A stretch of DNA of 64,000 nucleotides from Phyllobacterium lublinensis. Its GTDB lineage: Bacteria; Pseudomonadota; Alphaproteobacteria; Rhizobiales; Rhizobiaceae. Positions within the stretch are counted from its first letter, which is position 1. Every line of letters begins with the position of its first letter. The stretch lies in NCBI RefSeq assembly GCF_020164435.1, contig NZ_JAIUDQ010000009.1, positions 104,464 to 168,463 on the forward strand, in the 5' to 3' direction. Shown piece by piece: positions 20,560-31,740 of the stretch. Both the position numbers and the translations under genes were made by a program. A model generated the notes under the pieces. It was not told the DNA's origin and searched no databases. It saw only the letters and a list, made by a program, of their open reading frames with translations.

Positions 20560-21905
20560 CAAATTCCCGCCTGAACGTTCGCCGGGCCGGCAAGCTTGTT
20601 GATGGCAGCCTCGACGCTCAACGTTTCCCGCGCACCCGTAGCTCTATCCTTGATTTCGACTTCGCCGGCCGCAACACCGCGCGGTCCGACGATCACCTGT
20701 GTCGGCAGGCCGATCAAATCCATGGTCGCAAACTTGGCACCCGGGCGATCATCGGTATCATCCAGCAATGGTTCGAGTCCCGCATTCGTGAGGGCCTCGT
20801 AAAGCTTGCCGGAAACGGCGTCACAGCCCTCATCACCGGGCTTCATATTGACGATGCCAGCACCGAACGGCGCAACAGCTTTCGGCCAGATGATACCATT
20901 TTCGTCGTGCGAGGCTTCAATGATAGCTGCTACAACACGCGACGGCCCAATGCCGTAGGACCCCATCGACACAAGATGGTCCTTGCCATCGGGGCCGCTA
21001 ACCTTTGCTCCCATGGGTTCGGAGTATTTAGTGCCGAAATGGAATATGTGCCCCACTTCGATGCCGCGGGCAGCAAGCTGTTCGGACTTGTCGACCTTAG
21101 CCCAGGCAGCCTCGTCATGCATTTCGTCGGTTGCAGCATAAGGCGTTGTCCAGCGCGTGACGATATCAGCAATCTCATCGTCATTGTCGAAGTTCGTGTC
21201 GGCGCCGGGCACCGGCAGATCAAGATAGGCGCGGTCACAAAAAACCTGGCTTTCGCCCGTATCTGCGAGAATGATGAATTCGTGGCTGAGTTCACCGCCA
21301 ATCGGTCCCGTATCGGCGCGCATCGGAATCACCTTGATGCCCAATCGCGAGAATGTGCGCAGATAGGCGACAAACATACGGTTGTAGGCCGCCTTGGCGC
21401 CGTCAAAATCCAGATCGAATGAATAAGCATCCTTCATCAGGAATTCGCGAGAACGCATCACGCCAAAACGGGGGCGGCGCTCATCGCGGAACTTCCATTG
21501 AATGTGATAGAGATTCAGTGGCAAGTTCTTGTAGGACTTTACATAGGCGCGGAAGATCTCAGTGATCATTTCCTCGTTTGTCGGACCATACAACATCTCG
21601 CGATCACCACGGTCCTTGATGCGCAGCATCTCGTCGCCGTAGGCATCATAACGGCCGCTCTCGCGCCACAGATCGGCCGACTGGATAGTCGGCATCAGCA
21701 ATTCGATCGCACCGGAACGGTTCTGCTCCTCGCGAATGATATTACTCACCTTGTTGAGTATGCGCAGACCCGCCGGCAGCCAGGCATATATACCAGCCGA
21801 TTCCTGGCGGATCAGACCGGCGCGCAGCATCAGCCTGTGGGAGACGATTTCCGCCTCTTTGGGGTTTTCTTTAAGAATGGGCAGAAAGTAACGGGAAAGG
21901 CGCAT
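20559..21905 (-). CDS. proS: Prolyl-tRNA synthetase, short alphaproteobacterial form
   Basis: Class II aminoacyl-tRNA synthetase that charges tRNA-Pro. It has 448 residues, far shorter than the roughly 570-residue E. coli enzyme, because the internal editing (INS) domain that removes mischarged alanine is missing. Class II motifs are recognisable: the motif 2 region with [10 protein letters not shown] and motif 3 with GSYGIGPSR. The HGTP anticodon-binding domain follows. Loss of the editing domain is normal in alphaproteobacteria and implies separate trans-editing. It is the first gene of the proS-lolC-lolD set. Confidence 0.95.
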   Translation of the reverse strand: MRLSRYFLPILKENPKEAEIVSHRLMLRAGLIRQESAGIYAWLPAGLRILNKVSNIIREEQNRSGAIELLMPTIQSADLWRESGRYDAYGDEMLRIKDRGDREMLYGPTNEEMITEIFRAYVKSYKNLPLNLYHIQWKFRDERRPRFGVMRSREFLMKDAYSFDLDFDGAKAAYNRMFVAYLRTFSRLGIKVIPMRADTGPIGGELSHEFIILADTGESQVFCDRAYLDLPVPGADTNFDNDDEIADIVTRWTTPYAATDEMHDEAAWAKVDKSEQLAARGIEVGHIFHFGTKYSEPMGAKVSGPDGKDHLVSMGSYGIGPSRVVAAIIEASHDENGIIWPKAVAPFGAGIVNMKPGDEGCDAVSGKLYEALTNAGLEPLLDDTDDRPGAKFATMDLIGLPTQVIVGPRGVAAGEVEIKDRATGARETLSVEAAINKLAGPANVQAGI

Positions 21906-22132
21906 GGAGAATCACCAAATTGAACACTGCCTGAGTGCTTTAAGAATCAGGCAAAACCAAGTGCAAAGTCGATGTTTCTTAACCGTATCGAGGCGGATTG
22001 GGAACCCGCAAGCTAAAATGAAACGTCAAGGAATTCAGGGAGAGTTTACCGCTTTGCCAGATTTGTAAGCAAAAGATGGTCAGGTCGAATATTTTTCGTG
22101 ACATTTAGAAGGCACTCCGCTATTTTTTTAAT

Positions 22133-22288
22133 CATAAGGAGAAAGTAAGAATATTTCTGCTTTCCTACGCGGTCAAAGTCTTGGGAGGATGTGACCTTTG
22201 GCGCGGTTAACCGCAGCCGCCACGCAAGTGGAATAAGGTCGGACGCGATCTTAAAATGCAAGGCGAAAGCCTTGCATTTTTTTTGTCT
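22133..22288 (+). ncRNA. Candidate small RNA antisense to the surrounding operon
   Basis: A strong intrinsic terminator ends here on the plus strand, where no gene reads in that direction. Upstream, GTGACA (22098-22103) and TATTTT (22121-22126) are spaced by 17 bases and would start transcription near 22133, giving an RNA of about 155 bases. The predicted transcript holds small hairpins: GGTCA/TGACC enclosing a G-rich, SD-like loop, GCGGTTAACCGC, and CCAC-GCAA-GTGG. No protein frame is convincing. Rhizobial genomes carry conserved trans-acting sRNAs in such gaps; whether this is one of the named families I cannot tell. Confidence 0.45.
22253..22288 (+). terminator. Strong intrinsic terminator (end of the candidate sRNA)
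   Basis: Arms AAAATGCAAGGC and GCCTTGCATTTT enclose a GAAA loop and are followed by a further T run on the plus strand. The minus-strand version has only a short T run, so the plus strand is the likelier direction. Confidence 0.8.
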
Positions 22289-22514
22289 ATAAATGGCGTT
22301 TCAATGCGTTACTAGGTTCTGCTAAAGTAAGCTGTCAGAATTGGATGGAGTAGCACCCGATTGGCCAGCCGCGTATTCCTGGGCTTTGAATGGCGAACCA
22401 AGGGACGTCAGAACCGGCGAAACTGCGCAAGGTGGCACGTAGACTGATTTGTTGGCTAACAAACGTGAAGTCGTCCCCGTCCTCAATTTTCGCTAGTAAG
22501 TCGGGATTTTCGAC

Positions 22515-22784
22515 CTATCTCAGCTGAGGAAAAAACACGGGTAAGTCCTCTACGCCGTATCCCAGCTTCTGGTTTACGAAATAAAAAATGGCAAAGATAA
22601 CGGCGGAAACAAGCGTCGTGAGCAGAAAAACCCGGCCCATCCGATGTTTGTGAGGCGCGCTCGCCGGAGTGCCAAGCGTGACATCCTCTTCCTCACCCTG
22701 GGTCCGGAGACCGATCGGCAGCATGGTAAAGAGTGTCAGCCACCACAGGATGAAATAGACCGCCATGGCGGTAGCAATTGGCAT
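22515..22784 (-). CDS. DUF1467 family membrane protein
   Basis: Protein of 89 residues with two transmembrane helices (about 3-23 and 52-75) joined by an acidic and basic loop (GEEEDVTLG and HKHRMGR). It belongs to DUF1467, found in alphaproteobacteria beside mce and proS; no function is known. Its ATG overlaps the mce stop by one base, so it is coupled to mce in the nuo-birA-rnj-mce transcript. A gap of about 600 bases with the candidate sRNA separates it from proS. Confidence 0.85.
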   Translation of the reverse strand: MPIATAMAVYFILWWLTLFTMLPIGLRTQGEEEDVTLGTPASAPHKHRMGRVFLLTTLVSAVIFAIFYFVNQKLGYGVEDLPVFFPQLR

Positions 22785-23188
22785 TACTCTTGCTCCAGTT
22801 CAATCAGTGTCCCGTTGAAGTCCTTCGGATGAAGAAACAGCACAGGTTTTCCGTGCGCGCCAATTTTTGGCTCTCCATCACCGAGAATGCGTGCGCCCTG
22901 ATCTTTTAGCCGATCACGCGCCGCAAGAATATCGGGCACTTCGTAGCAGACATGGTGCATACCACCTGCGGGGTTCTTTACCAGAAATGCGGCAATTGGC
23001 GAATCCGCACCCAGAGGTTCAAGCAGTTCGATCTTCGTATTGCCAACGTCGATGAAAACCACTGTAACGCCGTGTTCCGGCAAAGCTTGCGGGTCCGTCA
23101 GCCTTGCGCCAAGCATGTTACGGTAGATCGTGGACGCGGCCGCCATATCCGGTACTGCAATCGCGACGTGGTTGAGACGGCCAAGCAT
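22784..23188 (-). CDS. mce: Methylmalonyl-CoA epimerase
   Basis: Vicinal oxygen chelate protein of 134 residues that interconverts the epimers of methylmalonyl-CoA in propionyl-CoA degradation. Metal ligands are visible in LNHVAIAVPD (His7), near MHHVCYEV (second His) and in the last strand GTLIELEQ (Glu). It starts 9 bases after rnj. Its companion mutase genes are not in the window. Confidence 0.92.
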   Translation of the reverse strand: MLGRLNHVAIAVPDMAAASTIYRNMLGARLTDPQALPEHGVTVVFIDVGNTKIELLEPLGADSPIAAFLVKNPAGGMHHVCYEVPDILAARDRLKDQGARILGDGEPKIGAHGKPVLFLHPKDFNGTLIELEQE

Positions 23189-23197
23189 TGTATTACC

Positions 23198-24871
23198 TCA
23201 AAGCCGGGTGACGAAGACGGTCACAACCGGCTTCTTGCCCCAGACCTCATTGGTCGCAGCGCGAACCGCCCGGCGCACGGCCTCGCGCACCATGGCAATA
23301 TCCTTGCGCTTTTCGCGCGGAATGCTTTGAACCGCGCCGACCGCCGCGTCGTAAAGCAAATCCTCGAGCAGTTCTCCCTCCGCATCATTTTCAGGAAGGC
23401 CGATTGGTACGATCTCCGGGTCCTCGACGATATTGTATCTCTCGTCAAGCAGCATCGACACGGCGACATGGCCCACATAGGAAAGTTTGCGACGTTCGGC
23501 GATCCCGACCTCTTCCTCGTCGCCAATAAGTTTGCCGTCCTTGTACAATCGTCCAAAAGGTGCCTGGTCGATGATCTCGGCTCTGCCGGGCGCCAGGCGC
23601 AACACATCGCCGTTGCGCACCTGCGGCACCTCCGGGATTCCAGCCATAGCGGCCAGAGACCCCTGCCCTACGAGATGTGCTGCCTCGCCATGCACCGGAA
23701 CGAGAATGCGCGGGCGCACCCATTCGTACATGCGCTTCAATTCATTGCGACGTGGGTGTCCAGAAACATGCACCAAGGCATCGCCATCGGAAATCACGTG
23801 GATACCCTGTTCGATCAGGAGGTTCTTCGTCTCGATAATCGGCTTTTCGTTACCCGGAATGGGTCGCGATGAGTAGATTACCGTGTCACCCGCCGACAAC
23901 GCGACACTGCGCATCTCGTCGCGCGCCAGCTTCGCCAACGCCGCCCGCGGTTCTCCTTGGCTTCCCGTCAGAATAACAACGATATTTTCGCGGGGAATGA
24001 AGCCATAATCATCCTCTGACAAGAATTCCGGCACGCCATCGAGATAGCCGAGTTCGCTCGCAACATCGATCATCCGCTTCATCGAGCGGCCGAGCACGAG
24101 GACTTGGCGTCCGGCGTCACGAGCGGCCAATGCTATCGAACGAATTCGCCCCACATTGGATGAAAAGGTCGTGATCGCCACGCGTCCGCGCGCCTTCTCG
24201 ATGATCTCGCGAAGGCTTTCGCCGACTTCAAGTTCCGACGGAGATTCGCCATCTCGCAGCGCATTGGTGGAGTCGCACATCATTGCGAGCACGCCCTCGT
24301 CACCGAGCGCGCGAAAGCGAGATTCGTTGATCAAAGGTCCCAGCGACGGTTCGGGATCCATTTTCCAATCGCCGGTATGAACGACCAGGCCGAGCGGCGT
24401 CCTGATCGCCAGCGACATCGGCTCCGGAATCGAATGCGTGACAGATATCGCCTCGAATTCGAAAGGACCAACATTGAATGTCTCGCCGGCGCGATAGATG
24501 GTTACCGGAATGTCCGGCGCGCCCGGTTCCGACTGGCGTTTTGCGTCAAGCAGGCCAGCAGTAAAGGGTGATGCAAAAACTGGAACGTTCAGCAACGGCC
24601 ACAGATCCAGCAAAGCGCCGTAATGGTCCTCATGGGCATGCGTGATCACTATGCCCTTGAGGTTGTTACGCTCCGCCTGCAGAAAACGGATGTCCGGCAA
24701 GACAAGATCGGCACCCGGAAGGTCTGGGCCGGCAAAACTCACGCCCATGTCAACGACAACCCATTCCCGCTTGTGCGCAGGACCGTAGCCATACATGGCC
24801 AGATTCATCCCGATTTCACCGACACCACCCAGGGGAAGGAAAACAAGCTCGGCCTGATCGGAAATTGCCAT
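23198..24871 (-). CDS. rnj: Ribonuclease J
   Basis: Metallo-beta-lactamase/beta-CASP ribonuclease of 557 residues with both endo- and 5'-3' exonuclease activity; rhizobia use it for rRNA and mRNA processing. The zinc-binding motif HAHEDH is at residues 78-83, with further metal ligands in HTGDWK and in the beta-CASP part (SGHPRRNE, PVHGEAAH). It lies between birA and mce in the operon downstream of complex I. Confidence 0.95.
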   Translation of the reverse strand: MAISDQAELVFLPLGGVGEIGMNLAMYGYGPAHKREWVVVDMGVSFAGPDLPGADLVLPDIRFLQAERNNLKGIVITHAHEDHYGALLDLWPLLNVPVFASPFTAGLLDAKRQSEPGAPDIPVTIYRAGETFNVGPFEFEAISVTHSIPEPMSLAIRTPLGLVVHTGDWKMDPEPSLGPLINESRFRALGDEGVLAMMCDSTNALRDGESPSELEVGESLREIIEKARGRVAITTFSSNVGRIRSIALAARDAGRQVLVLGRSMKRMIDVASELGYLDGVPEFLSEDDYGFIPRENIVVILTGSQGEPRAALAKLARDEMRSVALSAGDTVIYSSRPIPGNEKPIIETKNLLIEQGIHVISDGDALVHVSGHPRRNELKRMYEWVRPRILVPVHGEAAHLVGQGSLAAMAGIPEVPQVRNGDVLRLAPGRAEIIDQAPFGRLYKDGKLIGDEEEVGIAERRKLSYVGHVAVSMLLDERYNIVEDPEIVPIGLPENDAEGELLEDLLYDAAVGAVQSIPREKRKDIAMVREAVRRAVRAATNEVWGKKPVVTVFVTRL

Positions 24872-24893
24872 TTATACTCCTAGAACCTGAACA

Positions 24894-25733
24894 CTATTGG
24901 GCATTGGCTGACGCCACTGCACCGAAATGGACGTCACCGGCGGCGATCTTCACCCGTTGTCCATCATTATCGCGGATGACAAAGCGGCAGTCTTCATCAA
25001 TTGTTTCGAATATACCACGCAGGACGTTCCCGTCGACCCGGACAGCGACTTCACAGCCAAGCCCTGCTGCACGCGCGAGCCAACGCTTGCGGATTTCAGC
25101 GAGGCCCCGCCCCTCATCCCAAACCCGGCTATTGTCTTCCCAGGCGTCGGATAGTGCTAAAAAGAGCGTCTCCGCATCACAATCGGCACCGAGCCTTGCG
25201 AGCGACGTGGCCGGGTACGGAACACCTTCGGGATAGGAAACGACATTGACGCCAATTCCAACGACCAAGGCCAAGCGATCATCCCGCAAATGGGTCGATT
25301 CAAGCAGTATCCCTGCGAGCTTCGCCCCGTTGGCCAAAAGATCGTTCGGCCATTTGAGTTCGACGCGCAACGGAGATTTGCCCACACCAGCATTCTCGGC
25401 GCCGTCGAGGCCAACCATAAAATTAGCGGAGGGACATACAGCGTCCAAAGCATCAGCCAGTGTCAGCCCCGCAACGAAACCCAGCGTTGCCGCTGTCTTG
25501 AGCTCAAAATGACCGACCAACAGCAGTGAAGCTGCAAGATTCCCCTCGGACGTGGCCCAGGCCCGGCCGCGCCGGCCGCGTCCGCTTTCCTGCTTCTTCG
25601 AGACCAGCCACAATTTGCCCGGATCACCGTCTAGCGCCCTTTCGAGGGCGACTGCGTTGGTCGAGCCGATCGTTTCGAACGCTTCGAGCCGAAAGCCGTT
25701 CTGCTGGGCCAGTGGCGAGAGCGAGAATCCCAT
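24894..25733 (-). CDS. birA: Biotin--[acetyl-CoA-carboxylase] ligase (monofunctional)
   Basis: Attaches biotin to carboxylase carrier proteins. The 279 residues contain the ATP/biotin loop GRGRRGR at 51-57 and the KWPNDLL motif in the catalytic core. There is no N-terminal DNA-binding domain, so it should not repress biotin genes as E. coli BirA does. It starts 9 bases after nuoN; this nuoN-birA-rnj order is usual in Rhizobiales. Confidence 0.93.
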   Translation of the reverse strand: MGFSLSPLAQQNGFRLEAFETIGSTNAVALERALDGDPGKLWLVSKKQESGRGRRGRAWATSEGNLAASLLLVGHFELKTAATLGFVAGLTLADALDAVCPSANFMVGLDGAENAGVGKSPLRVELKWPNDLLANGAKLAGILLESTHLRDDRLALVVGIGVNVVSYPEGVPYPATSLARLGADCDAETLFLALSDAWEDNSRVWDEGRGLAEIRKRWLARAAGLGCEVAVRVDGNVLRGIFETIDEDCRFVIRDNDGQRVKIAAGDVHFGAVASANAQ

Positions 25734-25741
25734 CGGGATTC

Positions 25742-27166
25742 TCAGAAGAAGGTCTTGGCGGCAGCTTCCGCATAGGTGCTGACCGGTCCACCGATCAGGA
25801 CGTAGAACAGGACCAGCATACCGGATACGCCGAGCACGAGACGTAGTTCACCCGACATCGGGACAAACGCGCCTACTGGCTCATCGAACCACATGATCTT
25901 GATGATGCGCAGATAGTAGAACGCGCCCACGACCGATGCGACGATGCCGATAATCGCCAAAGCGTAAAGGTTGGCCTGCATTGCCGCCAGGAACGTGTAC
26001 CACTTGCCCCAGAAACCGGCGAGCGGAGGAATACCGGCCAGCGAGAACATCAGAATGGTCAAGATTGTTGCCATAATCGGATTGGTGCGTGACAACCCTG
26101 CCAGATCGCCGATCTGCTCCACGTTTCCTTCCTTGCGCCGCATGGCAAGAATGAAAGCAAATGTGCCCAGTGTCGTTACCAGATAGATCAGCATGTAGAT
26201 CGCTACACCGCGAACGCCAACAACTGTGCCGGCAGCGAGGCCGACAAGCGCGTATCCCATGTGGCTGACCGACGAATAGGCCATCAGCCGCTTGATGTTG
26301 CGCTGACCGATTGCAGCAAATGCGCCGAGGATCATCGATGCAATCGCAACGAACACGATAACCTGCTGCCAGTCATGGGTGATCGGCTGGAAAGTCTCGA
26401 CGGCGACGCGGGTCAACAAGGCCATGGCAGCCATTTTCGGCGCGCTGGCGAAAAAGGCCGTCACCGGGGTCGGCGCACCCTCATAGACGTCCGGCGTCCA
26501 CATATGGAACGGCACGGCCGAGATCTTGAAGCACAGGCCAGCCAGGATGAAGACAAGACCGAAGACTACGCCAAGCTGCCGCTCCTCGCTCGCAAGAGCC
26601 TGAGCAATTGCTTCGAAGCCGGTATGGCCAGTAAAACCATAGACCAGGGAGATGCCGTACAGCAGCATGCCGGATGACAATGCGCCAAGTACAAAGTATT
26701 TCAGGCCTGCTTCCGTCGAGCGGACATTATCCCGGTTGATCGCCGCCACAACGTAAAGTGAAAGCGACTGCAATTCGAGGCTGAGATAAAGCGACAGCGT
26801 GTCATTTGCCGAGATCATCAGCAACATGCCGAGCGTCGCCAACATGATCAATATCGGGAATTCGAATTTGTCGAACTTTTCGGCCTTGGCGAAGCCCATC
26901 GACATGACCAGGGCCACGACCGAACCGACCAGCGTCAGGACTTTCATGAAACGCGAAAACGGATCGCTGACGAACGCGCGTCCGAACACATGGCCATCCT
27001 CCGGAAAGAGAACGACCAATGCCAGCGCACCGAGCAGCAAAGCTATGGCCAGAGTACTGACCAGGCCGTTTGCCCGCTCACCGGAAAACGCCCCGATCAT
27101 CAGGAGAGCCAGCGCACCCACTGTTATCAGCAGTTCAGGTGCCATAAGCGTCAAGTTGGCAATCAT
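25742..27166 (-). CDS. nuoN: NADH-quinone oxidoreductase subunit N
   Basis: Antiporter-like proton-pumping subunit of complex I in the inner membrane, 474 residues and about 14 transmembrane helices. Charged residues typical of the pump are visible inside helices, for example the LSLELQSL glutamate and the [17 protein letters not shown] segment with its lysine. It is the last nuo gene, and birA follows closely. Confidence 0.95.
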   Translation of the reverse strand: MIANLTLMAPELLITVGALALLMIGAFSGERANGLVSTLAIALLLGALALVVLFPEDGHVFGRAFVSDPFSRFMKVLTLVGSVVALVMSMGFAKAEKFDKFEFPILIMLATLGMLLMISANDTLSLYLSLELQSLSLYVVAAINRDNVRSTEAGLKYFVLGALSSGMLLYGISLVYGFTGHTGFEAIAQALASEERQLGVVFGLVFILAGLCFKISAVPFHMWTPDVYEGAPTPVTAFFASAPKMAAMALLTRVAVETFQPITHDWQQVIVFVAIASMILGAFAAIGQRNIKRLMAYSSVSHMGYALVGLAAGTVVGVRGVAIYMLIYLVTTLGTFAFILAMRRKEGNVEQIGDLAGLSRTNPIMATILTILMFSLAGIPPLAGFWGKWYTFLAAMQANLYALAIIGIVASVVGAFYYLRIIKIMWFDEPVGAFVPMSGELRLVLGVSGMLVLFYVLIGGPVSTYAEAAAKTFF

Positions 27167-27186
27167 GTCGATTCGGCCTCTTCCTG

Positions 27187-28692
27187 CTACTTCAGTGCCA
27201 GTGTGGCAGCTGACGACAGCGCGTTATTGTATTGATTGATGACGGCGTGCACGGAACTTGCGGTCGCATCAAAGACGGGCATTGGATAGACGCCGTAGAA
27301 GATCGTCAGGATTACCAGCGGATAGATCACTGCCTTTTCGCGCGGCGTCATATCCAGAAGTGACTTCAGGCTATCCTTGTCCAGCACCCCGAATATGACC
27401 CGGCGGTAAAGCCACAACGCGTAAGCCGCAGAGAAAATGACACCGCTGGTGGCAAAGAGCGCAACCCAGGTATTGACGCGGAAAACACCGAGCAGAGTGA
27501 GGAACTCCCCGACAAAGCCCGAGGTCCCTGGCAGGCCCACATTGGCCATGGTGAAAATCATGAACACCACCGCATATTTGGGCATGTTATTGACCAGACC
27601 GCCATAGGCCCTGATCTCACGCGTATGTGTCCGGTCGTAGACGATACCCACGCACAGGAACAGCGCGCTGGATACCAACCCGTGCGAAAGCATCTGGAAG
27701 ATAGCGCCCTGGATACCCTGCTCATTGGCGGCAAAGATACCCATGGTCACGTAGCCCATGTGGGCAACGGAGGAATAGGCAATCAGCTTCTTGATGTCGT
27801 CCTGCATCAGTGCGACGAGCGATGTGTAGATGATGGCGACAACCGAAAGCGTATAGATCAATGGAGCAAAATCGGCCGACGCGATCGGGAACATCGGAAT
27901 GGAGAAGCGGATGAATCCGTAGCCGCCCAGTTTCAACAGGATGCCGGCCAGAATTGCAGATGCGGCGGTCGGTGCCTCCACGTGAGCGTCCGGTAGCCAG
28001 GTGTGAACCGGCCACATCGGCATTTTCACGGCGAAGGAGGCAAAGAATGCCAGCCAGAGCCATGTCTGCAGTGAGGCCGGGAACTTATAGGCGAGCAGGG
28101 TCGGGATATCGGTTGTACCGGCCTGCCAGTACATGGCCATGATGGCCAGCAGCATGAGTACCGAGCCGAGCAACGTGTAAAGGAAGAACTTGAAGCTGGC
28201 ATAAACGCGGCGCTTCCCGCCCCACACACCGATAATGATGAACATCGGTACGAGAACGGCTTCGAAGAAAACGTAGAACAAGACGATATCGAGCGCACAG
28301 AACACGCCGATCATCAGCGTTTCCAGTACGAGAAACGCAATCATGTATTCCTTGACGCGATTCTGGATCGCCTCCCAGCTTGCCAGTATGCACAACGGCA
28401 TCAGGAACGTCGTCAGTATCACGAACAGCATTGATATGCCGTCTACGCCCATATGGTAGGAAATGCCGGAGTCGAGCCAGGCGGTCTTTTCGACGAACTG
28501 GAAGCCGGCCTGGCCATTGTCGAAATAGTACCAGATCGGCAAGGACAGCAGGAACGTGATGATCGTCGTCCACAGCGTCACGACGCGGATGTTGCGCGTC
28601 GCCGCCTCACTGTCATCCCGGATCAACAGGATAATGAGGGCACCGACCAATGGCAGGAAAGTAACGGTCGAGAGAATTGGCCAGTCGGTCAT
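27187..28692 (-). CDS. nuoM: NADH-quinone oxidoreductase subunit M
   Basis: Second antiporter-like subunit, 501 residues with about 14 helices. The [19 protein letters not shown] motif (lysine and histidine of the proton channel) and the [13 protein letters not shown] glutamate segment are clear. I start at ATG 28692 (MTDWPILS), whose A is shared with the nuoL stop (TAATG); the frame runs nine codons further upstream into nuoL without a better start. Confidence 0.96.
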   Translation of the reverse strand: MTDWPILSTVTFLPLVGALIILLIRDDSEAATRNIRVVTLWTTIITFLLSLPIWYYFDNGQAGFQFVEKTAWLDSGISYHMGVDGISMLFVILTTFLMPLCILASWEAIQNRVKEYMIAFLVLETLMIGVFCALDIVLFYVFFEAVLVPMFIIIGVWGGKRRVYASFKFFLYTLLGSVLMLLAIMAMYWQAGTTDIPTLLAYKFPASLQTWLWLAFFASFAVKMPMWPVHTWLPDAHVEAPTAASAILAGILLKLGGYGFIRFSIPMFPIASADFAPLIYTLSVVAIIYTSLVALMQDDIKKLIAYSSVAHMGYVTMGIFAANEQGIQGAIFQMLSHGLVSSALFLCVGIVYDRTHTREIRAYGGLVNNMPKYAVVFMIFTMANVGLPGTSGFVGEFLTLLGVFRVNTWVALFATSGVIFSAAYALWLYRRVIFGVLDKDSLKSLLDMTPREKAVIYPLVILTIFYGVYPMPVFDATASSVHAVINQYNNALSSAATLALK

Positions 28693-30683
28693 TAGAAGTT
28701 GCTCCCGAGCATCATCCACGTGACGAGCGCGGCGACCCCAATGAGCATCGCGAACGCATAATGATAAAGGTAACCGGTCTGCAGGCGAACCACCCGGTTG
28801 GTGACGTCAACAACGCGCGCCGAAATTCCGTCCGGGCCGTGTCCGTCGATCAGCCAGCCATCGCCCTTTTTCCAGAGGAAGCGGCCTAGCGCCTTTGCCG
28901 GGCGAACGAACAGGAAATCGTAGAGTTCGTCAAAGTACCACTTGTTGAGCAGGAACTGGTAAAGTCCAGGATGGTTGGCAGCAAGCTGCTTCGGCGCCTC
29001 GGGCGAGCGGATGTAATAGTACCAAGCGACAACAAACCCTGCGGCCATTGCCAGGAATGGTGACATCGCAACAATGAACGGCACATGGTGATGCTCTTCG
29101 AGAATTTCGTTCTCGGGGCCGGTGAAAATAGCGCCCTTCCAGAACTCGGCATACTCATGGCCAAAAAAGTATTCGCGGAAGCCAACACCGGCGAACAATG
29201 CACCAAAGGCCAGGATGAACAATGGAATCAGCATGACATAGGGCGATTCATGCACATGATGCATGACCTCGTGGCTCGCCCGCGGCTTGCCATGAAATGT
29301 CATGAATATCAGGCGCCACGAATAGAAGCTGGTAAAGACGGCCGCAACCACGAGCAGAATGAAGGCGTAACCGGCGACCGGGCTATGCGATGCATAGGCC
29401 GATTCTATGATCATGTCCTTGGAGAAGAAGCCTGCGGTACCAATGAGCGTTCCCGGAATGCCAAGACCCGTCAGCGCGATGGTCCCGATGATCATCATCC
29501 AATAGGTCTGGGGGATCAACTTGCGCAGGCCGCCCATGTGACGCATGTCCTGCTCATCGGAGACGGCGTGTATCACCGAGCCTGCACCGAGGAACAGCAA
29601 TGCCTTGAAGAAAGCGTGTGTGAAGAGGTGGAAAATGCCGGCGCCATAGGCGCCGAGACCCAACGCCACGAACATGTAGCCCAGCTGCGAGCAGGTCGAA
29701 TAGGCAATGACGCGCTTGATGTCGTTCTGCACAAGACCAACGGTGGCGGCAAAGAAGGCGGTCGTGGCACCGATAAAAGTAACGACAATCAAGGCCGTAT
29801 GCGACAGTTCAAAGATCGGCGACAGCCGAGCAACCATGAAGACTCCGGCCGTGACCATTGTCGCAGCATGGATCAGTGCCGATACTGGTGTTGGGCCTTC
29901 CATCGCATCAGGCAGCCATGTGTGAAGCAGGAACTGTGCGGACTTGCCCATCGCGCCCATGAAGAGCAGCAGGCAGGCGATCGTGATGGCGCCCTGCTTG
30001 TCGAGGGTATAGCCGAGGAAGTTCAGTACCGTCTGACCGCCCTCGCTCGCCCCTTCCGCGGGCAGATACTGCGCGGCAGAAGCAAACAGCGTATCGAACT
30101 GGACAGTGTCGAAAAGTACGAAAAGCGCAAAAATGCCAAGCAGGAAGCCAAAGTCGCCGACACGGTTGACAATGAACGCCTTCATGGCTGCGGCGTTGGC
30201 GGAAGGCTTCTTGTACCAGAAACCGATCAGCAAATAGGATGCAAGACCCACCCCTTCCCAGCCGAAGAACATCTGGACCAGATTGTCGCCGGTCACCAGC
30301 ATTAACATCGCGAAGGTGAAAAGCGAAAGATAGGCGAAGAAGCGCGGCCGATCCGGATCATGGTGCATGTAGCCGATTGAATAGGTGTGGACGAGTGCCG
30401 ACACGGTATTGATGACGACCAGCATGACAGCAGTCAGCGTATCGATGCGCAGTGACCAATCGAAGCTCAACGACCCCGACTCGACCCAATGCGCAACCGG
30501 CACCTTGAACGCCTCACCATGCCCGAGTGCAACTGTGCCAAAGGCAATCCAGGACAGCACTGCGCAGATGATCAGCAGCCCGGTCGTAACATACTCGCTC
30601 GCCTTCGCGCCGATAGAGGAACCAAACAGCCCCGCAATCAGGAAGCCAAGCAGCGGAAGGAAGACAATCGCCAGATACAGCAT
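28692..30683 (-). CDS. nuoL: NADH-quinone oxidoreductase subunit L
   Basis: Largest antiporter-like subunit, 663 residues, with about 16 helices and the long C-terminal lateral helix. Motifs include [18 protein letters not shown] (channel glutamate) and [21 protein letters not shown] (lysine). The segment [18 protein letters not shown] near the end is the usual hydrophilic stretch before the lateral helix. The stop overlaps nuoM by one base. Confidence 0.96.
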   Translation of the reverse strand: MLYLAIVFLPLLGFLIAGLFGSSIGAKASEYVTTGLLIICAVLSWIAFGTVALGHGEAFKVPVAHWVESGSLSFDWSLRIDTLTAVMLVVINTVSALVHTYSIGYMHHDPDRPRFFAYLSLFTFAMLMLVTGDNLVQMFFGWEGVGLASYLLIGFWYKKPSANAAAMKAFIVNRVGDFGFLLGIFALFVLFDTVQFDTLFASAAQYLPAEGASEGGQTVLNFLGYTLDKQGAITIACLLLFMGAMGKSAQFLLHTWLPDAMEGPTPVSALIHAATMVTAGVFMVARLSPIFELSHTALIVVTFIGATTAFFAATVGLVQNDIKRVIAYSTCSQLGYMFVALGLGAYGAGIFHLFTHAFFKALLFLGAGSVIHAVSDEQDMRHMGGLRKLIPQTYWMMIIGTIALTGLGIPGTLIGTAGFFSKDMIIESAYASHSPVAGYAFILLVVAAVFTSFYSWRLIFMTFHGKPRASHEVMHHVHESPYVMLIPLFILAFGALFAGVGFREYFFGHEYAEFWKGAIFTGPENEILEEHHHVPFIVAMSPFLAMAAGFVVAWYYYIRSPEAPKQLAANHPGLYQFLLNKWYFDELYDFLFVRPAKALGRFLWKKGDGWLIDGHGPDGISARVVDVTNRVVRLQTGYLYHYAFAMLIGVAALVTWMMLGSNF

Positions 30684-30690
30684 GCCCCCG

Positions 30691-30999
30691 TCAACCTTTC
30701 ATCATGTTGACGTCTTCCACGGCAATCGACCCGCGATTGCGATAGAAAACGACGAGAATAGCAAGACCGATGGCCGCCTCGGCGGCAGCGACGGTCAGTA
30801 CAAACAAAGCAAAAATCTGGCCCACCAGATCACCCAGCGCAGCGGAAAACGCCACGAAGTTGAGGTTCACGGCAAGCAGGATCAATTCAACGGACATCAG
30901 GATGACGATGACGTTCTTCCGGTTGAGAAAGATGCCGAAGATACCAAGCGTAAAAAGCAGGGCAGATACGGTCAGGTAGTGTGCGATACCAATTTCCAT
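30691..30999 (-). CDS. nuoK: NADH-quinone oxidoreductase subunit K
   Basis: Small three-helix membrane subunit, 102 residues. Two conserved glutamates of the proton path are present, in [11 protein letters not shown] and [12 protein letters not shown]. Two adjacent ATG codons (31002 and 30999) are possible starts; I take the second because it gives the usual 102 residues. Both overlap the nuoJ stop (ATGATG/TGA), so it is coupled to nuoJ. Confidence 0.95.
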   Translation of the reverse strand: MEIGIAHYLTVSALLFTLGIFGIFLNRKNVIVILMSVELILLAVNLNFVAFSAALGDLVGQIFALFVLTVAAAEAAIGLAILVVFYRNRGSIAVEDVNMMKG

Positions 31000-31631
31000 C
31001 ATGACACCTCTGTCAGGCCCTTGCCTGTCTCAACCTGTTTGACCTCGATAGCGGTCGCGGGTGTACGGGCGACCTGCTCCGCAACGTTCTGGCGCTTGAT
31101 GTTTGGCTTGTGGCGAAGCGTGAGCACGATTGCTCCAATCATCGCAACGAGCAGCACGAGACCCGCGATCTGGAAAAAGTAGATATAGTCCGTGTAGAGA
31201 ATGTCGCCGAGTGCCGCAGTGTTGGTGCGCGTAGCAACATCCGGTGTCGGCTGGAACGCCGTCGTGCCCAATTTCGGCGCGAATACCGATCCGCCAAGCA
31301 CGATGATCAACTCCGCAGCCAGGATCAGACCGACAAGTGCGCCGATCGGCGCATACTGCAAGGCACCGCTCTTCAGTTCAGCAAAATCCACGTCCAGCAT
31401 CATGACGACGAAGAGGAAGAGAACCGCAACCGCTCCGACATAGACCACGAGAAGGATCATCGCCAGGAATTCAGCGCCGGTCAGCAGGAACAAGCCCGCG
31501 GCATTAAAGAATGCAAGGATCAAGAACAGCACGGAATGCACGGGATTGCGTGCCGCAATCACCATGAACGCACTGGCGACGGTTATGAAGGCGAATAGGT
31601 AAAAAAACGCCGCCGCGATACCTGTCAGCAT
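30999..31631 (-). CDS. nuoJ: NADH-quinone oxidoreductase subunit J
   Basis: Five-helix membrane subunit, 210 residues, with the conserved [18 protein letters not shown] helix (the pi-bulge helix of complex I). The C-terminal extension after the last helix ([13 protein letters not shown] onward) is hydrophilic. A 199-base gap with palindromic repeats separates it from nuoI, which is unusual within this otherwise tight operon. Confidence 0.95.
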   Translation of the reverse strand: MLTGIAAAFFYLFAFITVASAFMVIAARNPVHSVLFLILAFFNAAGLFLLTGAEFLAMILLVVYVGAVAVLFLFVVMMLDVDFAELKSGALQYAPIGALVGLILAAELIIVLGGSVFAPKLGTTAFQPTPDVATRTNTAALGDILYTDYIYFFQIAGLVLLVAMIGAIVLTLRHKPNIKRQNVAEQVARTPATAIEVKQVETGKGLTEVS

Positions 31632-31653
31632 GGGTTCCCCCGATTTCCGTTCC

Positions 31654-31740
31654 GGCAGGTCTGCCTGCCATTTCTAACTTCGTCCTAGCGCATTTCGGGA
31701 TGGGAAACCGGTTCCCATAATCCCTGAAATTGCTCATGCG
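31654..31740. repeat. Palindromic repeat region inside the nuo operon
   Basis: The nuoI-nuoJ gap holds two structures. GGCAGG/CCTGCC arms form a hairpin at 31654-31669. A longer imperfect palindrome runs from about 31686 to 31740: GCGCATTTCGGGAT on the left, the core GGGAAACCGGTTCCC at 31702-31716, and ATCCCTGAAAT then ATGCG on the right. The second resembles the abundant intergenic palindromes of rhizobial genomes as I remember them; I could not align it. A further small hairpin (GGTAG/CTACC) lies near 31791-31803. Confidence 0.55.

Noticed and set aside
20559..21905. proS as a truncated gene
   Set aside because: At 448 residues it is much shorter than the E. coli enzyme, but all class II motifs and the anticodon domain are present. 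The missing part is the editing domain, absent by lineage.
22046..22261. A 71-codon minus-strand frame in the proS to DUF1467 gap
   Set aside because: The sequence before its internal ATG is CTCCTT, the complement of a ribosome site, and the region is better explained by a plus-strand structured RNA.
29085..30305. A 406-codon open frame antisense to nuoL
   Set aside because: nuoL is certain on the other strand; the antisense product is rich in Glu, Gln, Asn and Arg without any fold signature.
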